Assembly: GCF_018424605.1 (NCBI RefSeq)
Contig: NZ_QTKT01000014.1
Coordinates: forward strand, 1-64,000
Source: Marinobacter lipolyticus
GTDB lineage: Bacteria > Pseudomonadota > Gammaproteobacteria > Pseudomonadales > Oleiphilaceae
Length of the DNA: 64,000 nt
Direction of reading: 5' to 3'
The translations under genes were made by a program, and so were the position numbers. This document shows, piece by piece, positions 36,855 through 44,945 of the stretch (position 1 is the first letter of the stretch; every line of letters starts with the position of its first letter). A model generated the notes under the pieces. That model saw only the letters and a program-made list of their open reading frames with translations. It did no database searches and was not told where the DNA came from.

Positions 36855-37955
36855 CTAAACGCCATCGTTCCGGTTTTGCTGCGGCGCCGGAAGGTCTGTC
36901 GGGGCGACGGCCGACTCGCCGCCAAACTCCCGGATAAAGATGCCCCAGAAGGCCATGAACAGCGCTGCCACCAGTGGCCCCATGACAAACCCGTTGATGC
37001 CGAACATCACTATTCCGCCAAGGGTGGATAACAGCACAATGTAGTCCGGCAGCTTGGTATCCCTGCCCACGAAAATGGGGCGCAGAACGTTATCGGCCAG
37101 CCCGATGACCACGGCGCCGTAGGCCGCCAGCACAATCGCCGGCACCACCTCTCCGACCGCCGCCAGATAGACCGCCACCGGCACCCAGACCAATGAGGCG
37201 CCGATGGCCGGGATCAACGACACAATGGCCATCACAACGCCCCAGAGCAGAGCGCCGGTAATCCCCAGAATCCAGAAGATCAGACCGCCAAGGGCGCCCT
37301 GAATGATGGCGATCAACAGATTGCCCTTCACCGTGGCGCGGGTCACTTCCGCAAACTTGGCGAACAACAGGCGCTCGCGGGCATCGCCCAGTGGCAACGC
37401 GCGGATCAGCAGGTCCACCAGTTTGTTGCCGTCGCGCAGCAGGAAAAACGCCAGGTACACCATCAGCGCCAGACCGAGAAAAAACTGGAAGGTGTTCTGG
37501 CCCAGGCCAAGCGCCTGTTTCGCCAGGAACTGGCTGCCGCCCACAAAAATGCTGACGGCACGGTCCCGCAGCTGGCCGAAGTCGATATCGAACTGGGCCA
37601 GGAAGGCCTCAATGGCAGGGAAGGACTGATTGATCTGGTCAATGTACTGCCCGGGACGGATCTCGCCGCTCTGGATCTTCTGGTAAAGCCCCAGCCCCTC
37701 GGCAACCAGGGACGTCACCAGGATAACCACCGGAATCACCACGATCACCATGCAGATGGTGAGCGTCAGCAGTGCCACAATATTGGGCCGGTCACCCAAC
37801 TTTCGGGACAGGGCTTCCCGCACCGGGTGAAAAATCAGCGCAATGGCCACCGCCCAGAAAATCGGCCCAAAAAACGGCTTCATAAGCAGAATGAAAGCCA
37901 GGGAGACCCCCACCAGCAGAGCAAGAAAAGTCCGTGTTTCCAGTTTTGCGTACAT
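36855..37955 (-). CDS. AI-2E family transporter (PerM/YdiK-like)
   Basis: A 366-residue inner-membrane protein of the AI-2 exporter (PF01594) family, with about eight helices in the usual pattern: two at the start (LALLVGVSLAFILLM, PIFWAVAIALIFH), one near 60-80, a long soluble loop (PGQYIDQINQ ... FDIDFGQL), and four or more at the C-terminus including ITGALLWGVVMAIVSLIPAI and GIVMFGINGFVMGPLVAALF. Actual substrates of this family vary, from signals to ions, and cannot be read here. ATG 37955 fits family N-termini; a GTG opening at 38021 is considered too early. Confidence 0.9.
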   Translation of the reverse strand: MYAKLETRTFLALLVGVSLAFILLMKPFFGPIFWAVAIALIFHPVREALSRKLGDRPNIVALLTLTICMVIVVIPVVILVTSLVAEGLGLYQKIQSGEIRPGQYIDQINQSFPAIEAFLAQFDIDFGQLRDRAVSIFVGGSQFLAKQALGLGQNTFQFFLGLALMVYLAFFLLRDGNKLVDLLIRALPLGDARERLLFAKFAEVTRATVKGNLLIAIIQGALGGLIFWILGITGALLWGVVMAIVSLIPAIGASLVWVPVAVYLAAVGEVVPAIVLAAYGAVVIGLADNVLRPIFVGRDTKLPDYIVLLSTLGGIVMFGINGFVMGPLVAALFMAFWGIFIREFGGESAVAPTDLPAPQQNRNDGV

Positions 37956-38081
37956 ACCTACAGCGTTCCCCGATGACGATTTCCGGTTGGCAGGCCTAAG
38001 CCTAACACGCCCCGTGGCCACTGCCGCCTTTTTGCAGGTATAGTGGTCGGTTATTGATCAGTAATAAAACAGGTCAACCCA

Positions 38082-38426
38082 TTGCACGACGACGAATTCA
38101 GCACCGAAACCGCCCTGGACGCCGCCAGCGCCCTGCACCGCGTGCTCGCAGCCCGCACCCACCGCCGCAAGGTGATGGGGCAGGAGGTGCTGGTACCCGG
38201 CCAACTGGGCGAGGCGTTGCACCTGCCGCGCATCATCCGCCGGCTGCAGAGCAAACAGCAGAAACAGCGTGAGCTGGGCCTGGAGGAGTTTCAGGACCTT
38301 TGGCCGACGCTGTCGCCGGCGACCCGGGACAAGGTGCTGGACCGTATCGGCTGGTATAACCCGAAGGAACTCGACTGGGAGGACAAACGCTCCAACCGTC
38401 GCCCACTTCCGGATGCCGATACCTGA
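38082..38426 (+). CDS. Hypothetical protein, 114 residues
   Basis: A charged helical protein with no recognised family. It would start with TTG at 38082, with only a weak AGG upstream, and runs HDDEFSTETALDAASALHR to LDWEDKRSNRRPL. No cysteines, signal peptide or membrane helix. Codon positions look coding in this frame and there is no competing gene on the other strand, so it is probably real, but the start is uncertain. It is followed 124 bases later by a small Cys-rich gene. Confidence 0.55.
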   Translation: MHDDEFSTETALDAASALHRVLAARTHRRKVMGQEVLVPGQLGEALHLPRIIRRLQSKQQKQRELGLEEFQDLWPTLSPATRDKVLDRIGWYNPKELDWEDKRSNRRPLPDADT

Positions 38427-38549
38427 TGCCTGGCCTATAGTGAACGTTAGTGGACACCGGCACGTACCTGTTTATCGGTTACTGCAGGGTCCGCCGTCTT
38501 GGAACTGTCATACGGCACTCTTATGTTAGGGATACTGAGGAGGTCTACC

Positions 38550-38798
38550 ATGATTCAACAGGAACATTACAACGCCATTGCCGCGGAAGGGAGCGCCGTG
38601 CCAATGTTGCTTTGCGGACACTGCCACTCCACCCTGCCCCGCGCACGCCTGATTCGTAACGACGGCGAACGCTTCAAGGACTTTTGTTGCCAGATTATCG
38701 GCCTCTGCTCCGCCGACGATTGTGGGGCGGTGAACTGCTGCGACCAGGCCCTGTCAACGCTCGACGACCCCGAGCTGCTGTTCCGGATCGCGTCCTGA
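38550..38798 (+). CDS. Small cysteine-rich protein, possible metal binding
   Basis: An 82-residue protein with eight cysteines: one CxxC (LLCGHCHS), then FCCQ, GLC, DDC and NCC within 26 residues. The spacing suggests a zinc- or iron-sulfur-binding fold, but it matches no family I recognise. No signal peptide is visible, so it would be cytoplasmic. ATG 38550 has a strong GAGGAGG seven bases upstream, which argues that it is expressed. It is flanked by an unknown gene and a dehalogenase-like gene, with no obvious operon link. Function unknown. Confidence 0.7.
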   Translation: MIQQEHYNAIAAEGSAVPMLLCGHCHSTLPRARLIRNDGERFKDFCCQIIGLCSADDCGAVNCCDQALSTLDDPELLFRIAS

Positions 38799-38917
38799 TT
38801 CAATCCGGCAACGCACTGTTACCTAAACCAAACACAGAAAATTCCCATCTGATTTATCCTGTTCTGAGTTCAGGCTGACACCATTTCAGCCACGCAACCA
38901 CTCAGTCAGGACAGTCG

Positions 38918-39823
38918 ATGGGCATGCGTATTCTGCGAACCGACGAGACCCGCTTCGAGGGTCTCACGGATTACCCCTTTGCACCGCATTATCTGGATCT
39001 CGAGCCGGATCTGAGGATGCACTATGTGGACGAAGGTCCCGCCGCCGCAGCGCCGGTGGTGATGCTCCATGGCGAGCCCTCGTGGTCTTATCTCTACCGG
39101 CACATGATTCCGCTGGTTGCCGCAGCAGGGCATCGCGTTCTGGCGCCCGATCTGATCGGCTTCGGCAAGTCTGACAAGCCCGCCGCTGTCAGCGACTACA
39201 GTTACGAAGGCCACATTGGCTGGCTGACACGCTGGCTGGAAGCCCTCGACCTTACCAATGTCACACTGGTGTGCCAGAACTGGGGCTCGTTACTGGGGCT
39301 GCGGCTGGCGGCGGAAAATCCGCGCCGTTTCCAGCGCATCATCGTGGGCAACGGCATGCTGCCGACCGGAGAGAGCGCCATTCCGCCGATCTTTACGCTG
39401 TGGAAGGCCTTTGCCACTCACAGCCCCTGGTTTCCGGTCGGCCGGATTGTCCAGTTGGGCACCGAACGTACCCTGAGCAAGGCCGAACTGGCCGCCTACG
39501 AAGCACCGTTCCCCGGTGCCGAGTACAAGGCCGGCGCCCGGGCGTTCCCGAAACTGGTGCCGGTCACGCCGGACGATCCCGCCAGCGAGGCCAACCGGGC
39601 CGCCTGGAAAGTGCTGGAGAAATGGCGTAAGCCGTTTATTACCTGCTTTAGCAGTGGGGATCCGATCACCCGGGGCGGGGATCGCCACATGCAAAGACGC
39701 ATTCCCGGGGCGTTCGGCCAGCCCCACATCACCCTCAGCGGCGGACATTTTCTGCAGGAAGATTCCCCGGAGGACTTTGCGCGCATCATCAACGACGCGC
39801 TGAAATCCGAGCTGGCGGCCTGA
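38918..39823 (+). CDS. Haloalkane-dehalogenase-like alpha/beta hydrolase with Asn at the nucleophile position
   Basis: A 301-residue protein closely resembling subfamily I haloalkane dehalogenases such as DhlA: HGEPSWSYLYRHMIP (51-65, oxyanion hole), DLIGFGKSDKP (78-88), and a cap domain from about 150 to 230. In the family the nucleophile is Asp in QDWGG; here the motif is CQNWGS, giving Asn121 followed by the halide-binding Trp122. The general acid Asp248 (SSGDPI) and the base His277 (GGHFLQE) are kept. The codon is AAC, so a single G-to-A change from GAC explains it. The protein may be inactive, may mature by deamidation, or may do other chemistry. It has its own promoter region and ends in a hairpin. 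Confidence 0.85.
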   Translation: MGMRILRTDETRFEGLTDYPFAPHYLDLEPDLRMHYVDEGPAAAAPVVMLHGEPSWSYLYRHMIPLVAAAGHRVLAPDLIGFGKSDKPAAVSDYSYEGHIGWLTRWLEALDLTNVTLVCQNWGSLLGLRLAAENPRRFQRIIVGNGMLPTGESAIPPIFTLWKAFATHSPWFPVGRIVQLGTERTLSKAELAAYEAPFPGAEYKAGARAFPKLVPVTPDDPASEANRAAWKVLEKWRKPFITCFSSGDPITRGGDRHMQRRIPGAFGQPHITLSGGHFLQEDSPEDFARIINDALKSELAA

Positions 39824-39837
39824 GGCCCGCCAGCTCG
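39808..39837. terminator. Perfect 11-bp stem-loop overlapping the dehalogenase-like stop codon
   Basis: CGAGCTGGCGG (39808-39818) pairs perfectly with CCGCCAGCTCG (39827-39837) around CCTGAGGC, which contains the stop codon. No T-run is present on either strand. It lies between convergent genes and may slow or end transcription from both. Confidence 0.5.
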
Positions 39838-39869
39838 CGTTCACTCATTCCAAACGCTTAACCGAGCGC

Positions 39870-40658
39870 TTAACCAAAAACCGTCACGGTCTGCCGGCTC
39901 AGTGCCACCAACTCCCCTTGCTGAGTCCAGATACCGGCCTGGGTATGCCCGTAGCCCGAGCCGGCCTGATCAATCGACGCCCGGTACAGCAGCCAATCCC
40001 CGGGCGCAATGGCCGGTCGCGGATGCATGATGTCCAGCGCCCAGCTGAGGGAGCTGGCCGGCACCCGTTCACTCAGGTGCGGCAGCAGTGCCGGCGGCCA
40101 GGCATCCACCAGAGCAACGATGTGAGCGTCGGTCATCACCTCGGGCGGCTCACGGAACTGCATCCAGCCACCCATCTCCCGTCCGCCCTTGCCGCTGAAC
40201 GGGAATGCGCCGAAGGCCCAGCGCATCTCAATGTGCTGGGTGAATTCCGGGGTCATTCCCTTGATGTAGGGCAGGCCCTGACACTGATCCACGGCCGTGG
40301 CTTCCGGCGCCGGCAGTGGATTCACCGCCACCGCCGATTCCCGGTCACCGCCAAAACTGGCAAGGCACACCAGTTTCACCTCACCGTCCTGAAGAATGCG
40401 GCCCTGAACCTGACTGACAGCCTTGCCCTCCCGCAGAATTTCAGCGTCGATCTCTACCGGCACGTCGGGCGTTACCGGGCCTACAAACGAGACCTGCATG
40501 GACCGCATGGCGCGCCCACCGGCCACCACGGACTCCATCCGGTCGAACACCAGTGCGGCAATAATACCGCCGAAGGTCGCCCGCCCCTGCGCCCAGTCTG
40601 AGGTAAAAACCAGCGGATTCCCGGTCCTGCCGGCTGCCAGCACGTCATCAAAGTTCAT
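39870..40658 (-). CDS. Acyl-CoA thioesterase family protein (TesB/hotdog-like)
   Basis: A 262-residue double-hotdog protein of the thioesterase group (4HBT_3/TesB-like). The N-terminal hotdog contains FGGIIAALVFDRM and SMQVSFVGPVTPDVPVEID; the C-terminal half has SWALDIMHPRP and AGSGYGHTQAGIWTQQGELV, the region that holds the family's Gln/Thr catalytic site. It should hydrolyse acyl-CoA to free acid and CoA in the cytoplasm. It is monocistronic and divergent from the DEAD-box helicase gene. Substrate is unknown. Confidence 0.82.
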   Translation of the reverse strand: MNFDDVLAAGRTGNPLVFTSDWAQGRATFGGIIAALVFDRMESVVAGGRAMRSMQVSFVGPVTPDVPVEIDAEILREGKAVSQVQGRILQDGEVKLVCLASFGGDRESAVAVNPLPAPEATAVDQCQGLPYIKGMTPEFTQHIEMRWAFGAFPFSGKGGREMGGWMQFREPPEVMTDAHIVALVDAWPPALLPHLSERVPASSLSWALDIMHPRPAIAPGDWLLYRASIDQAGSGYGHTQAGIWTQQGELVALSRQTVTVFG

Positions 40659-40769
40659 CGACTCACCCTGTTAGCTTGCTATTGGTAACTGCCTGAAGAC
40701 TGCCCAATTATCCGCGCCAGCGCAATGGCCGTCACCGGCAACTACCTACGACCGGTCCGGTATTATGCG

Positions 40770-40830
40770 TATTAAAGCAACGACAAACGGGCTATAATGC
40801 GGTCACATCATGCATTGCCATGCAATGCTC
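40770..40830 (+). promoter_or_regulatory. Promoter and 5' leader hairpin of the DEAD-box helicase gene
   Basis: A perfect -10 TATAAT is at 40793-40798; the -35 region about 17 bases upstream is poor (TATTAA). The leader of about 50 bases contains GCATTG (40814-40819) pairing with CAATGC (40825-40830). Leaders of cold-shock helicases are often structured, so temperature-responsive control is possible but not shown. Confidence 0.5.
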
Positions 40831-40855
40831 TACCCTCCGAATTCCGAGTACATTA

Positions 40856-42370
40856 ATGTCAGAATTGTCTTTTGCCGAACTTGGTCTGGATGCAGCCGTT
40901 CTTGAAGCTGTAACCGCCGTCGGCTATGAAACTCCGTCCCCGATTCAGGCTCAGGCCATTCCCGCTCTGCTTGCTGGCAACCACCTTCTTGGCGTAGCAC
41001 AGACCGGTACCGGCAAAACCGCAGCGTTTGCGCTGCCGTTGCTGAGCCGCATCGACGCGTCCGTGATGGACCCGCAGATCCTGGTGCTGGCCCCCACGCG
41101 GGAGCTGGCCATCCAGGTGGCGGAAGCATTCACTACCTACGCCAGCAAATTCAGCCGGTTCCATGTACTGCCCATTTACGGTGGTCAGGATTTCTATCCG
41201 CAGCTGAAAGCGCTCAAGCGAGGTGCACAGGTTGTTGTCGGCACGCCGGGACGCCTGCTGGACCACCTCCGTCGCGGCACCCTCAAGCTCGACAGCCTGA
41301 AGGCACTGGTGCTCGACGAAGCCGACGAGATGCTGCGCATGGGCTTCATCGACGACGTGGAGGCGATTCTCGCCAAAACACCGGAGAACTGTCAGCGCGC
41401 TCTGTTCTCGGCCACCATGCCGCCGCAGATCAAGAAAGTGGCGCAGACCTATCTGCGTAACGCCACCGAGGTAAAAATCGAGAGCGAAACCCGCACCGTC
41501 GAGCGTATTTCCCAGTTCGTGCTGCCGGTCTACGCCGAGCGCAAGCTCGACGCGCTGACCCGCATTCTCGAAGTGGAGCCCTTCGACGCCTCGATCATTT
41601 TCGTGCGTACCAAGGCGGAAACCACCCTGCTGGCCGAGAAGCTGTCTGCCCGCGGCCACGCCGTGGCACCGCTGAACGGCGACCTCAACCAGCGTCAGCG
41701 TGAGCAGACGGTGGAAGACCTCAAGCGCGGCAAGAAAGACATTATCGTTGCGACGGACGTGGCCGCCCGCGGCCTGGATGTGCCCCGCATCACTCACGTC
41801 ATCAACTACGACGTGCCTTACGATACCGAAGCCTACATTCACCGGGTGGGCCGTACCGGCCGTGCCGGCCGTGAAGGTAAGGCCATCCTGCTGGTGACGC
41901 CGCGGGAGCGCAGCTGGCTGCGTACCCTTGAGCGCGCCACCAACTCGCCGATGGAAGCCTATGAGCTGCCCTCCCCCACGGATCTGAAAAAGATGCGGGA
42001 GCAGCAGTTCGAGCAACAGTTGCTGGGCTTTGCCGAAGACCGCAAGCTGGCCAAGTCAATGGCGCTTCTGGATGAGATTGCCGAGCGCAATGACATGGAC
42101 ATGGCGATGGTCGCCGGCGCCCTGGCGTGCTGGATGGAAGCGTTACAGCCTGGCTCCATGCCGCTGGAGCAGCCGGAAGCGCTGCCGGTGGTGTCTGCCT
42201 CTGCTCCGCGCCGTGATCGCAAGGGTGGCGGCGGTCGTCCGGGCGGAAAGCCGGGCTTCAAGCCTGGTTTCAAGAAGGGGCCGAAAGGCCGCGGTGGCCC
42301 TGGCCCCAAGGGCAAGCCCCCGGGCAAGGGTGGCAAGCGCCCTCCCCGTCAGGCTGACGCCAAGCGCTGA
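40856..42370 (+). CDS. deaD: DeaD/CsdA-type DEAD-box RNA helicase
   Basis: A 504-residue ATP-dependent RNA helicase. Q motif YETPSPIQ, motif I QTGTGKT (49-55), motif II DEAD (154-157), SAT, and HRVGRTGRAG are all intact, and the core aligns well by eye with E. coli DeaD. The C-terminus is shorter and ends in a Gly/Lys/Arg/Pro-rich tail from about 460 (RKGGGGRPGGKPGFKP and similar), typical of RNA-annealing tails. It acts in ribosome assembly and mRNA decay at low temperature. ATG 40856 gives the family N-terminus; ATG 40820 upstream is rejected. The 3' end overlaps folA by 22 bases on the other strand. Confidence 0.88.
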   Translation: MSELSFAELGLDAAVLEAVTAVGYETPSPIQAQAIPALLAGNHLLGVAQTGTGKTAAFALPLLSRIDASVMDPQILVLAPTRELAIQVAEAFTTYASKFSRFHVLPIYGGQDFYPQLKALKRGAQVVVGTPGRLLDHLRRGTLKLDSLKALVLDEADEMLRMGFIDDVEAILAKTPENCQRALFSATMPPQIKKVAQTYLRNATEVKIESETRTVERISQFVLPVYAERKLDALTRILEVEPFDASIIFVRTKAETTLLAEKLSARGHAVAPLNGDLNQRQREQTVEDLKRGKKDIIVATDVAARGLDVPRITHVINYDVPYDTEAYIHRVGRTGRAGREGKAILLVTPRERSWLRTLERATNSPMEAYELPSPTDLKKMREQQFEQQLLGFAEDRKLAKSMALLDEIAERNDMDMAMVAGALACWMEALQPGSMPLEQPEALPVVSASAPRRDRKGGGGRPGGKPGFKPGFKKGPKGRGGPGPKGKPPGKGGKRPPRQADAKR

Positions 42371-42864
42371 TACACGACAAAACTGTAGTCGTACGGGTTG
42401 TTATCGGACGCGGAGAAATCCTCCCGTCCGATTTCTTCCCAGTCATCCCAGTTCACTTCCGGAAAGAACGCATCCCCCTCGATCTCCGCGTGTACCTGAG
42501 TGATATAAATCCGATCGATCAACGGCAGGGCTTCCGCATAGATCTGCCCGCCCCCGATAATCATGACTTCATCCCCGCCCTCGATTTCAGCCTGTGCCTC
42601 GGCTTTAACCAACGCTTCTTCCAGTGACGCTGCCGCCACAGTACCAGCGGGCGCTTCCCATTCCGGATTCCGTGAAATAACCACGTTCATCCGCCCTGGC
42701 AAGGGCCGGCCAATGGAATCCCAGGTTTTCCGACCCATAATGATGGGCTTGCCCATGGTGGCCTGCTTGAAGTACCGCAGATCGCCCGGCAGATACCACG
42801 GCAGCTTGTTGTCTCGACCGATGACCCGATTGCGGGACATGGCGACTATCAGGGCTTTTCTCAT
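42349..42864 (-). CDS. folA: Dihydrofolate reductase
   Basis: A 171-residue DHFR, slightly longer than E. coli FolA (159). Motifs are ALIVAMSRNRVIGRDNKLPW at the start (catalytic acid expected in the helix after LPWYLPGDL), MGRKTWDSIGRPLPGR (NADPH binding) and MIIGGGQIYAEAL. It regenerates tetrahydrofolate consumed by thymidylate synthase. It is downstream of thyA on the same strand but separated by 446 bases holding two palindromic elements, so co-transcription is uncertain. The stop overlaps the helicase gene by 22 bases. Confidence 0.97.
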   Translation of the reverse strand: MRKALIVAMSRNRVIGRDNKLPWYLPGDLRYFKQATMGKPIIMGRKTWDSIGRPLPGRMNVVISRNPEWEAPAGTVAAASLEEALVKAEAQAEIEGGDEVMIIGGGQIYAEALPLIDRIYITQVHAEIEGDAFFPEVNWDDWEEIGREDFSASDNNPYDYSFVVYQRLASA

Positions 42865-42924
42865 GTTTTGTCCTCTTGGTTCTCAGGTCCTGGCATTGAA
42901 CTTCGGGCATTAGACTTTGGGGCT

Positions 42925-43036
42925 GCAAGAGGGCAAGCAGGGGTGTTCAAAAAGCGCCTCAAGACGTCCCTGTGCGGCTTCGGCTCCGCCATCCATGGCT
43001 CCGCAGATTTTTGAACACCCCTGCCCGCCCTCTTGC
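42925..43036. repeat. 112-bp palindromic element, copy 1 (29-54-29 architecture)
   Basis: Arms 42925-42953 and 43008-43036 are inverted repeats of 29 bases matching at 27. They enclose a 54-base core (42954-43007) containing CGGCTTCGGCTCCGCCATCC. The core matches the inverted core of copy 2 at 48 of 54 positions, but the arms are unrelated between copies. As RNA it would fold into a long hairpin with a conserved apex. Open frames through it have no gene-like support. Confidence 0.9.
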
Positions 43037-43156
43037 GATTCGACCATGGAGTCCGTCCGTTCGAACTGATTGCTGAAGCAGTCGTTTGCTCAAACCGGAG
43101 TAAGCCATCCCAACCATGACCGAATCTTCTTGAACAGCGAACTTTATTGTCAAAAC

Positions 43157-43268
43157 GCAGGGTAGCGGGTGGGGCTTTCCGAAAATCTGCGGAGCCATGG
43201 ATGGCGGAGCCGAAGCCGGGCATGGATGCCTTGAGGCGTTTTTCGGAAATCCCCACCCGCTACCCTGC
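43157..43268. repeat. 112-bp palindromic element, copy 2 (inverted relative to copy 1)
   Basis: Arms 43157-43185 and 43240-43268 match as inverted repeats at 28 of 29 positions and share no sequence with the arms of copy 1 beyond GCA...TGC ends. The 54-base core 43186-43239 is the reverse complement of copy 1 core with six differences, and holds a direct repeat GCGGAGCC at 43189-43196 and 43204-43211. It starts 43 bases downstream of the thyA stop; a 120-base spacer with no evident gene separates the copies. Confidence 0.9.
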
Positions 43269-43310
43269 CGCCCCACAACTATCGGACCGGTGACACCCAC
43301 CTGGGCCCGG

Positions 43311-44150
43311 TCAAATCGCAATCGGCGCCTTGATCCCAGGATAAGGGGCATACCCCTCAAATTCGAAATCTTCCAACTCGTACTCAAAAATCGAATCCGG
43401 CTTACGTTTGATCACCAGTTCAGGCAACGCCCGCGGCTCCCGCTTCAACTGCTCGAACACAATGTCGTCGGTCAGGTGGTTCTGATACAGGTGGCAATCA
43501 CCGAAGGTATGCACGAACTCGCCGACACCCAGGTCGCACTGCTGGGCAATCATATGGGTGAGCAGCGCGTAGGATGCGATGTTGAAGGGTACGCCCAGGA
43601 ACAGGTCGGCACTGCGCTGATACAGCTGGCAGGAGAGCTTGCCATCGGCCACGTAGAACTGGAACAGGCAGTGGCAGGGCGCCAGCGCCATGCGACCCTG
43701 GCGGACGTTGTCCTGGGGCCCGATGGATTCGTCCGGGAGTTCCGCGGGGTTCCAGGCGGAGACAATCAGCCGGCGGGAGTTGGGCTTGGTGCGGATCTGC
43801 TCGATCAGTTCGCTGATCTGGTCAACGGTACTGCCGCCCGGGCAATGCCAGCTGCGCCACTGTTTGCCGTAGATCGGCCCGAGGTCGCCGTCGTCCAGCG
43901 CCCATTCGTTCCAGATGGAGACGTTACGCTCTTTCAGCCAGTTGTTGTCGGTGGAGCCCTGCAGGAACCAAAGCAGCTCCTGGATGATGCTGCGCAGATG
44001 TACTTTTTTGGTGGTCACCAACGGAAAGCCCTGCTGCAGATCAAAACGGATCTGACGGCCAAAGACGGAACGGGTACCCACGCCGGTGCGGTCGCCGCGG
44101 TCGAGTCCGTTATCCACCACGTCTTTCATCAGGTCGAGATAGGCTTTCAT
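43311..44150 (-). CDS. thyA: Thymidylate synthase ThyA
   Basis: A 279-residue enzyme making dTMP from dUMP with methylene-tetrahydrofolate. Catalytic Cys159 is in [31 protein letters not shown] is the dUMP-binding signature; the C-terminus APIAI is intact. It is about 15 residues longer than E. coli ThyA. Its ATG overlaps the lgt stop by four bases (ATGA), the common lgt-thyA arrangement. It is followed by the spacer with paired palindromic elements, then folA. Confidence 0.98.
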   Translation of the reverse strand: MKAYLDLMKDVVDNGLDRGDRTGVGTRSVFGRQIRFDLQQGFPLVTTKKVHLRSIIQELLWFLQGSTDNNWLKERNVSIWNEWALDDGDLGPIYGKQWRSWHCPGGSTVDQISELIEQIRTKPNSRRLIVSAWNPAELPDESIGPQDNVRQGRMALAPCHCLFQFYVADGKLSCQLYQRSADLFLGVPFNIASYALLTHMIAQQCDLGVGEFVHTFGDCHLYQNHLTDDIVFEQLKREPRALPELVIKRKPDSIFEYELEDFEFEGYAPYPGIKAPIAI

Positions 44151-44935
44151 TGAACACCTCTGCGGTAAGCAATCAACATCAGGCCGGCACCGGCCACGAT
44201 CATCGGAAACGACAGCACCTGCCCCATGGTGAGCCAGTCAAAGGCCAGGTACCCCAGTTGCGGATCCGGCTGGCGCACGAACTCCACCAGGAAGCGAAAC
44301 ACCCCATAACACACCAGGAACAGGCCCGAGACCGCCATACGCGGGCGGGGCTTTGCGGAAAACCACCACAGAATGATGAAGAAGACGACGCCTTCCAGCG
44401 CAAACTGGTATAGCTGGGACGGGTGACGCGCCAGGGCATCCGGCGCCTGTGGAAACACCATGCCCCAGGGCACATCGGTGGGCTTGCCCCAGAGTTCGCC
44501 GTTGATGAAGTTACCGATGCGACCGGCACCCAGGCCGATCGGCACCAGTGGCGCCACGAAATCCGCCATGGGCCAGAAGCCACTGCCCACCTTGCGACCG
44601 TACCACCACATGGCGAGCATCACGCCCAGCAGGCCGCCATGAAACGACATGCCGCCTTCCCAGACCCGCAGCAACCAGAGCGGGTCGGCGATAAAGGCGT
44701 CGAAATTGTAGAACACCACGTATCCGAAACGGCCGCCCAGAATCACCCCGAGGGCGATATAGAACAGCAGGTCGCCCACCTGGTCCTCGTTCAGTGGCGA
44801 CCAGGGTTTGCGGGCACGGAGGCGGCCCAGCCACCAGCCAGCGACGAACCCGACCAGATAGGTCAGGCCGTACCAATGAATCTTCAGGGGCCCCAGGGAA
44901 ATGGCCACGGGATCAAACTGCGGATGCTGCAGCAT
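44147..44935 (-). CDS. lgt: Prolipoprotein diacylglyceryl transferase Lgt
   Basis: A 262-residue inner-membrane enzyme that attaches diacylglycerol to the lipobox Cys of prolipoproteins, the first maturation step. Family motifs: [13 protein letters not shown] at the start, the phosphatidylglycerol-binding segment [15 protein letters not shown], and [10 protein letters not shown] near the end. About seven membrane helices. Substrates in this window would include RlpA and the 626-residue lipoprotein. It is coupled to thyA downstream and preceded 11 bases upstream by the TauE-like gene. Confidence 0.97.
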   Translation of the reverse strand: MLQHPQFDPVAISLGPLKIHWYGLTYLVGFVAGWWLGRLRARKPWSPLNEDQVGDLLFYIALGVILGGRFGYVVFYNFDAFIADPLWLLRVWEGGMSFHGGLLGVMLAMWWYGRKVGSGFWPMADFVAPLVPIGLGAGRIGNFINGELWGKPTDVPWGMVFPQAPDALARHPSQLYQFALEGVVFFIILWWFSAKPRPRMAVSGLFLVCYGVFRFLVEFVRQPDPQLGYLAFDWLTMGQVLSFPMIVAGAGLMLIAYRRGVQ

Positions 44936-44945
44936 CAGTAACCTC

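Noticed and set aside
42925..43268. Paired elements interpreted as an ordinary IS or MITE pair, or as simple terminators
   Set aside because: No transposase frame; the arms differ between copies, unlike MITE termini; stems enclose a 54-base core and have no terminator T-run placement that explains the conserved core.
42861..43387. Several open frames of 130-142 codons through the palindromic elements
   Set aside because: They exist because the repeats contain no stop codons; their translations are repeat sequence, with no ribosome sites or family similarity.
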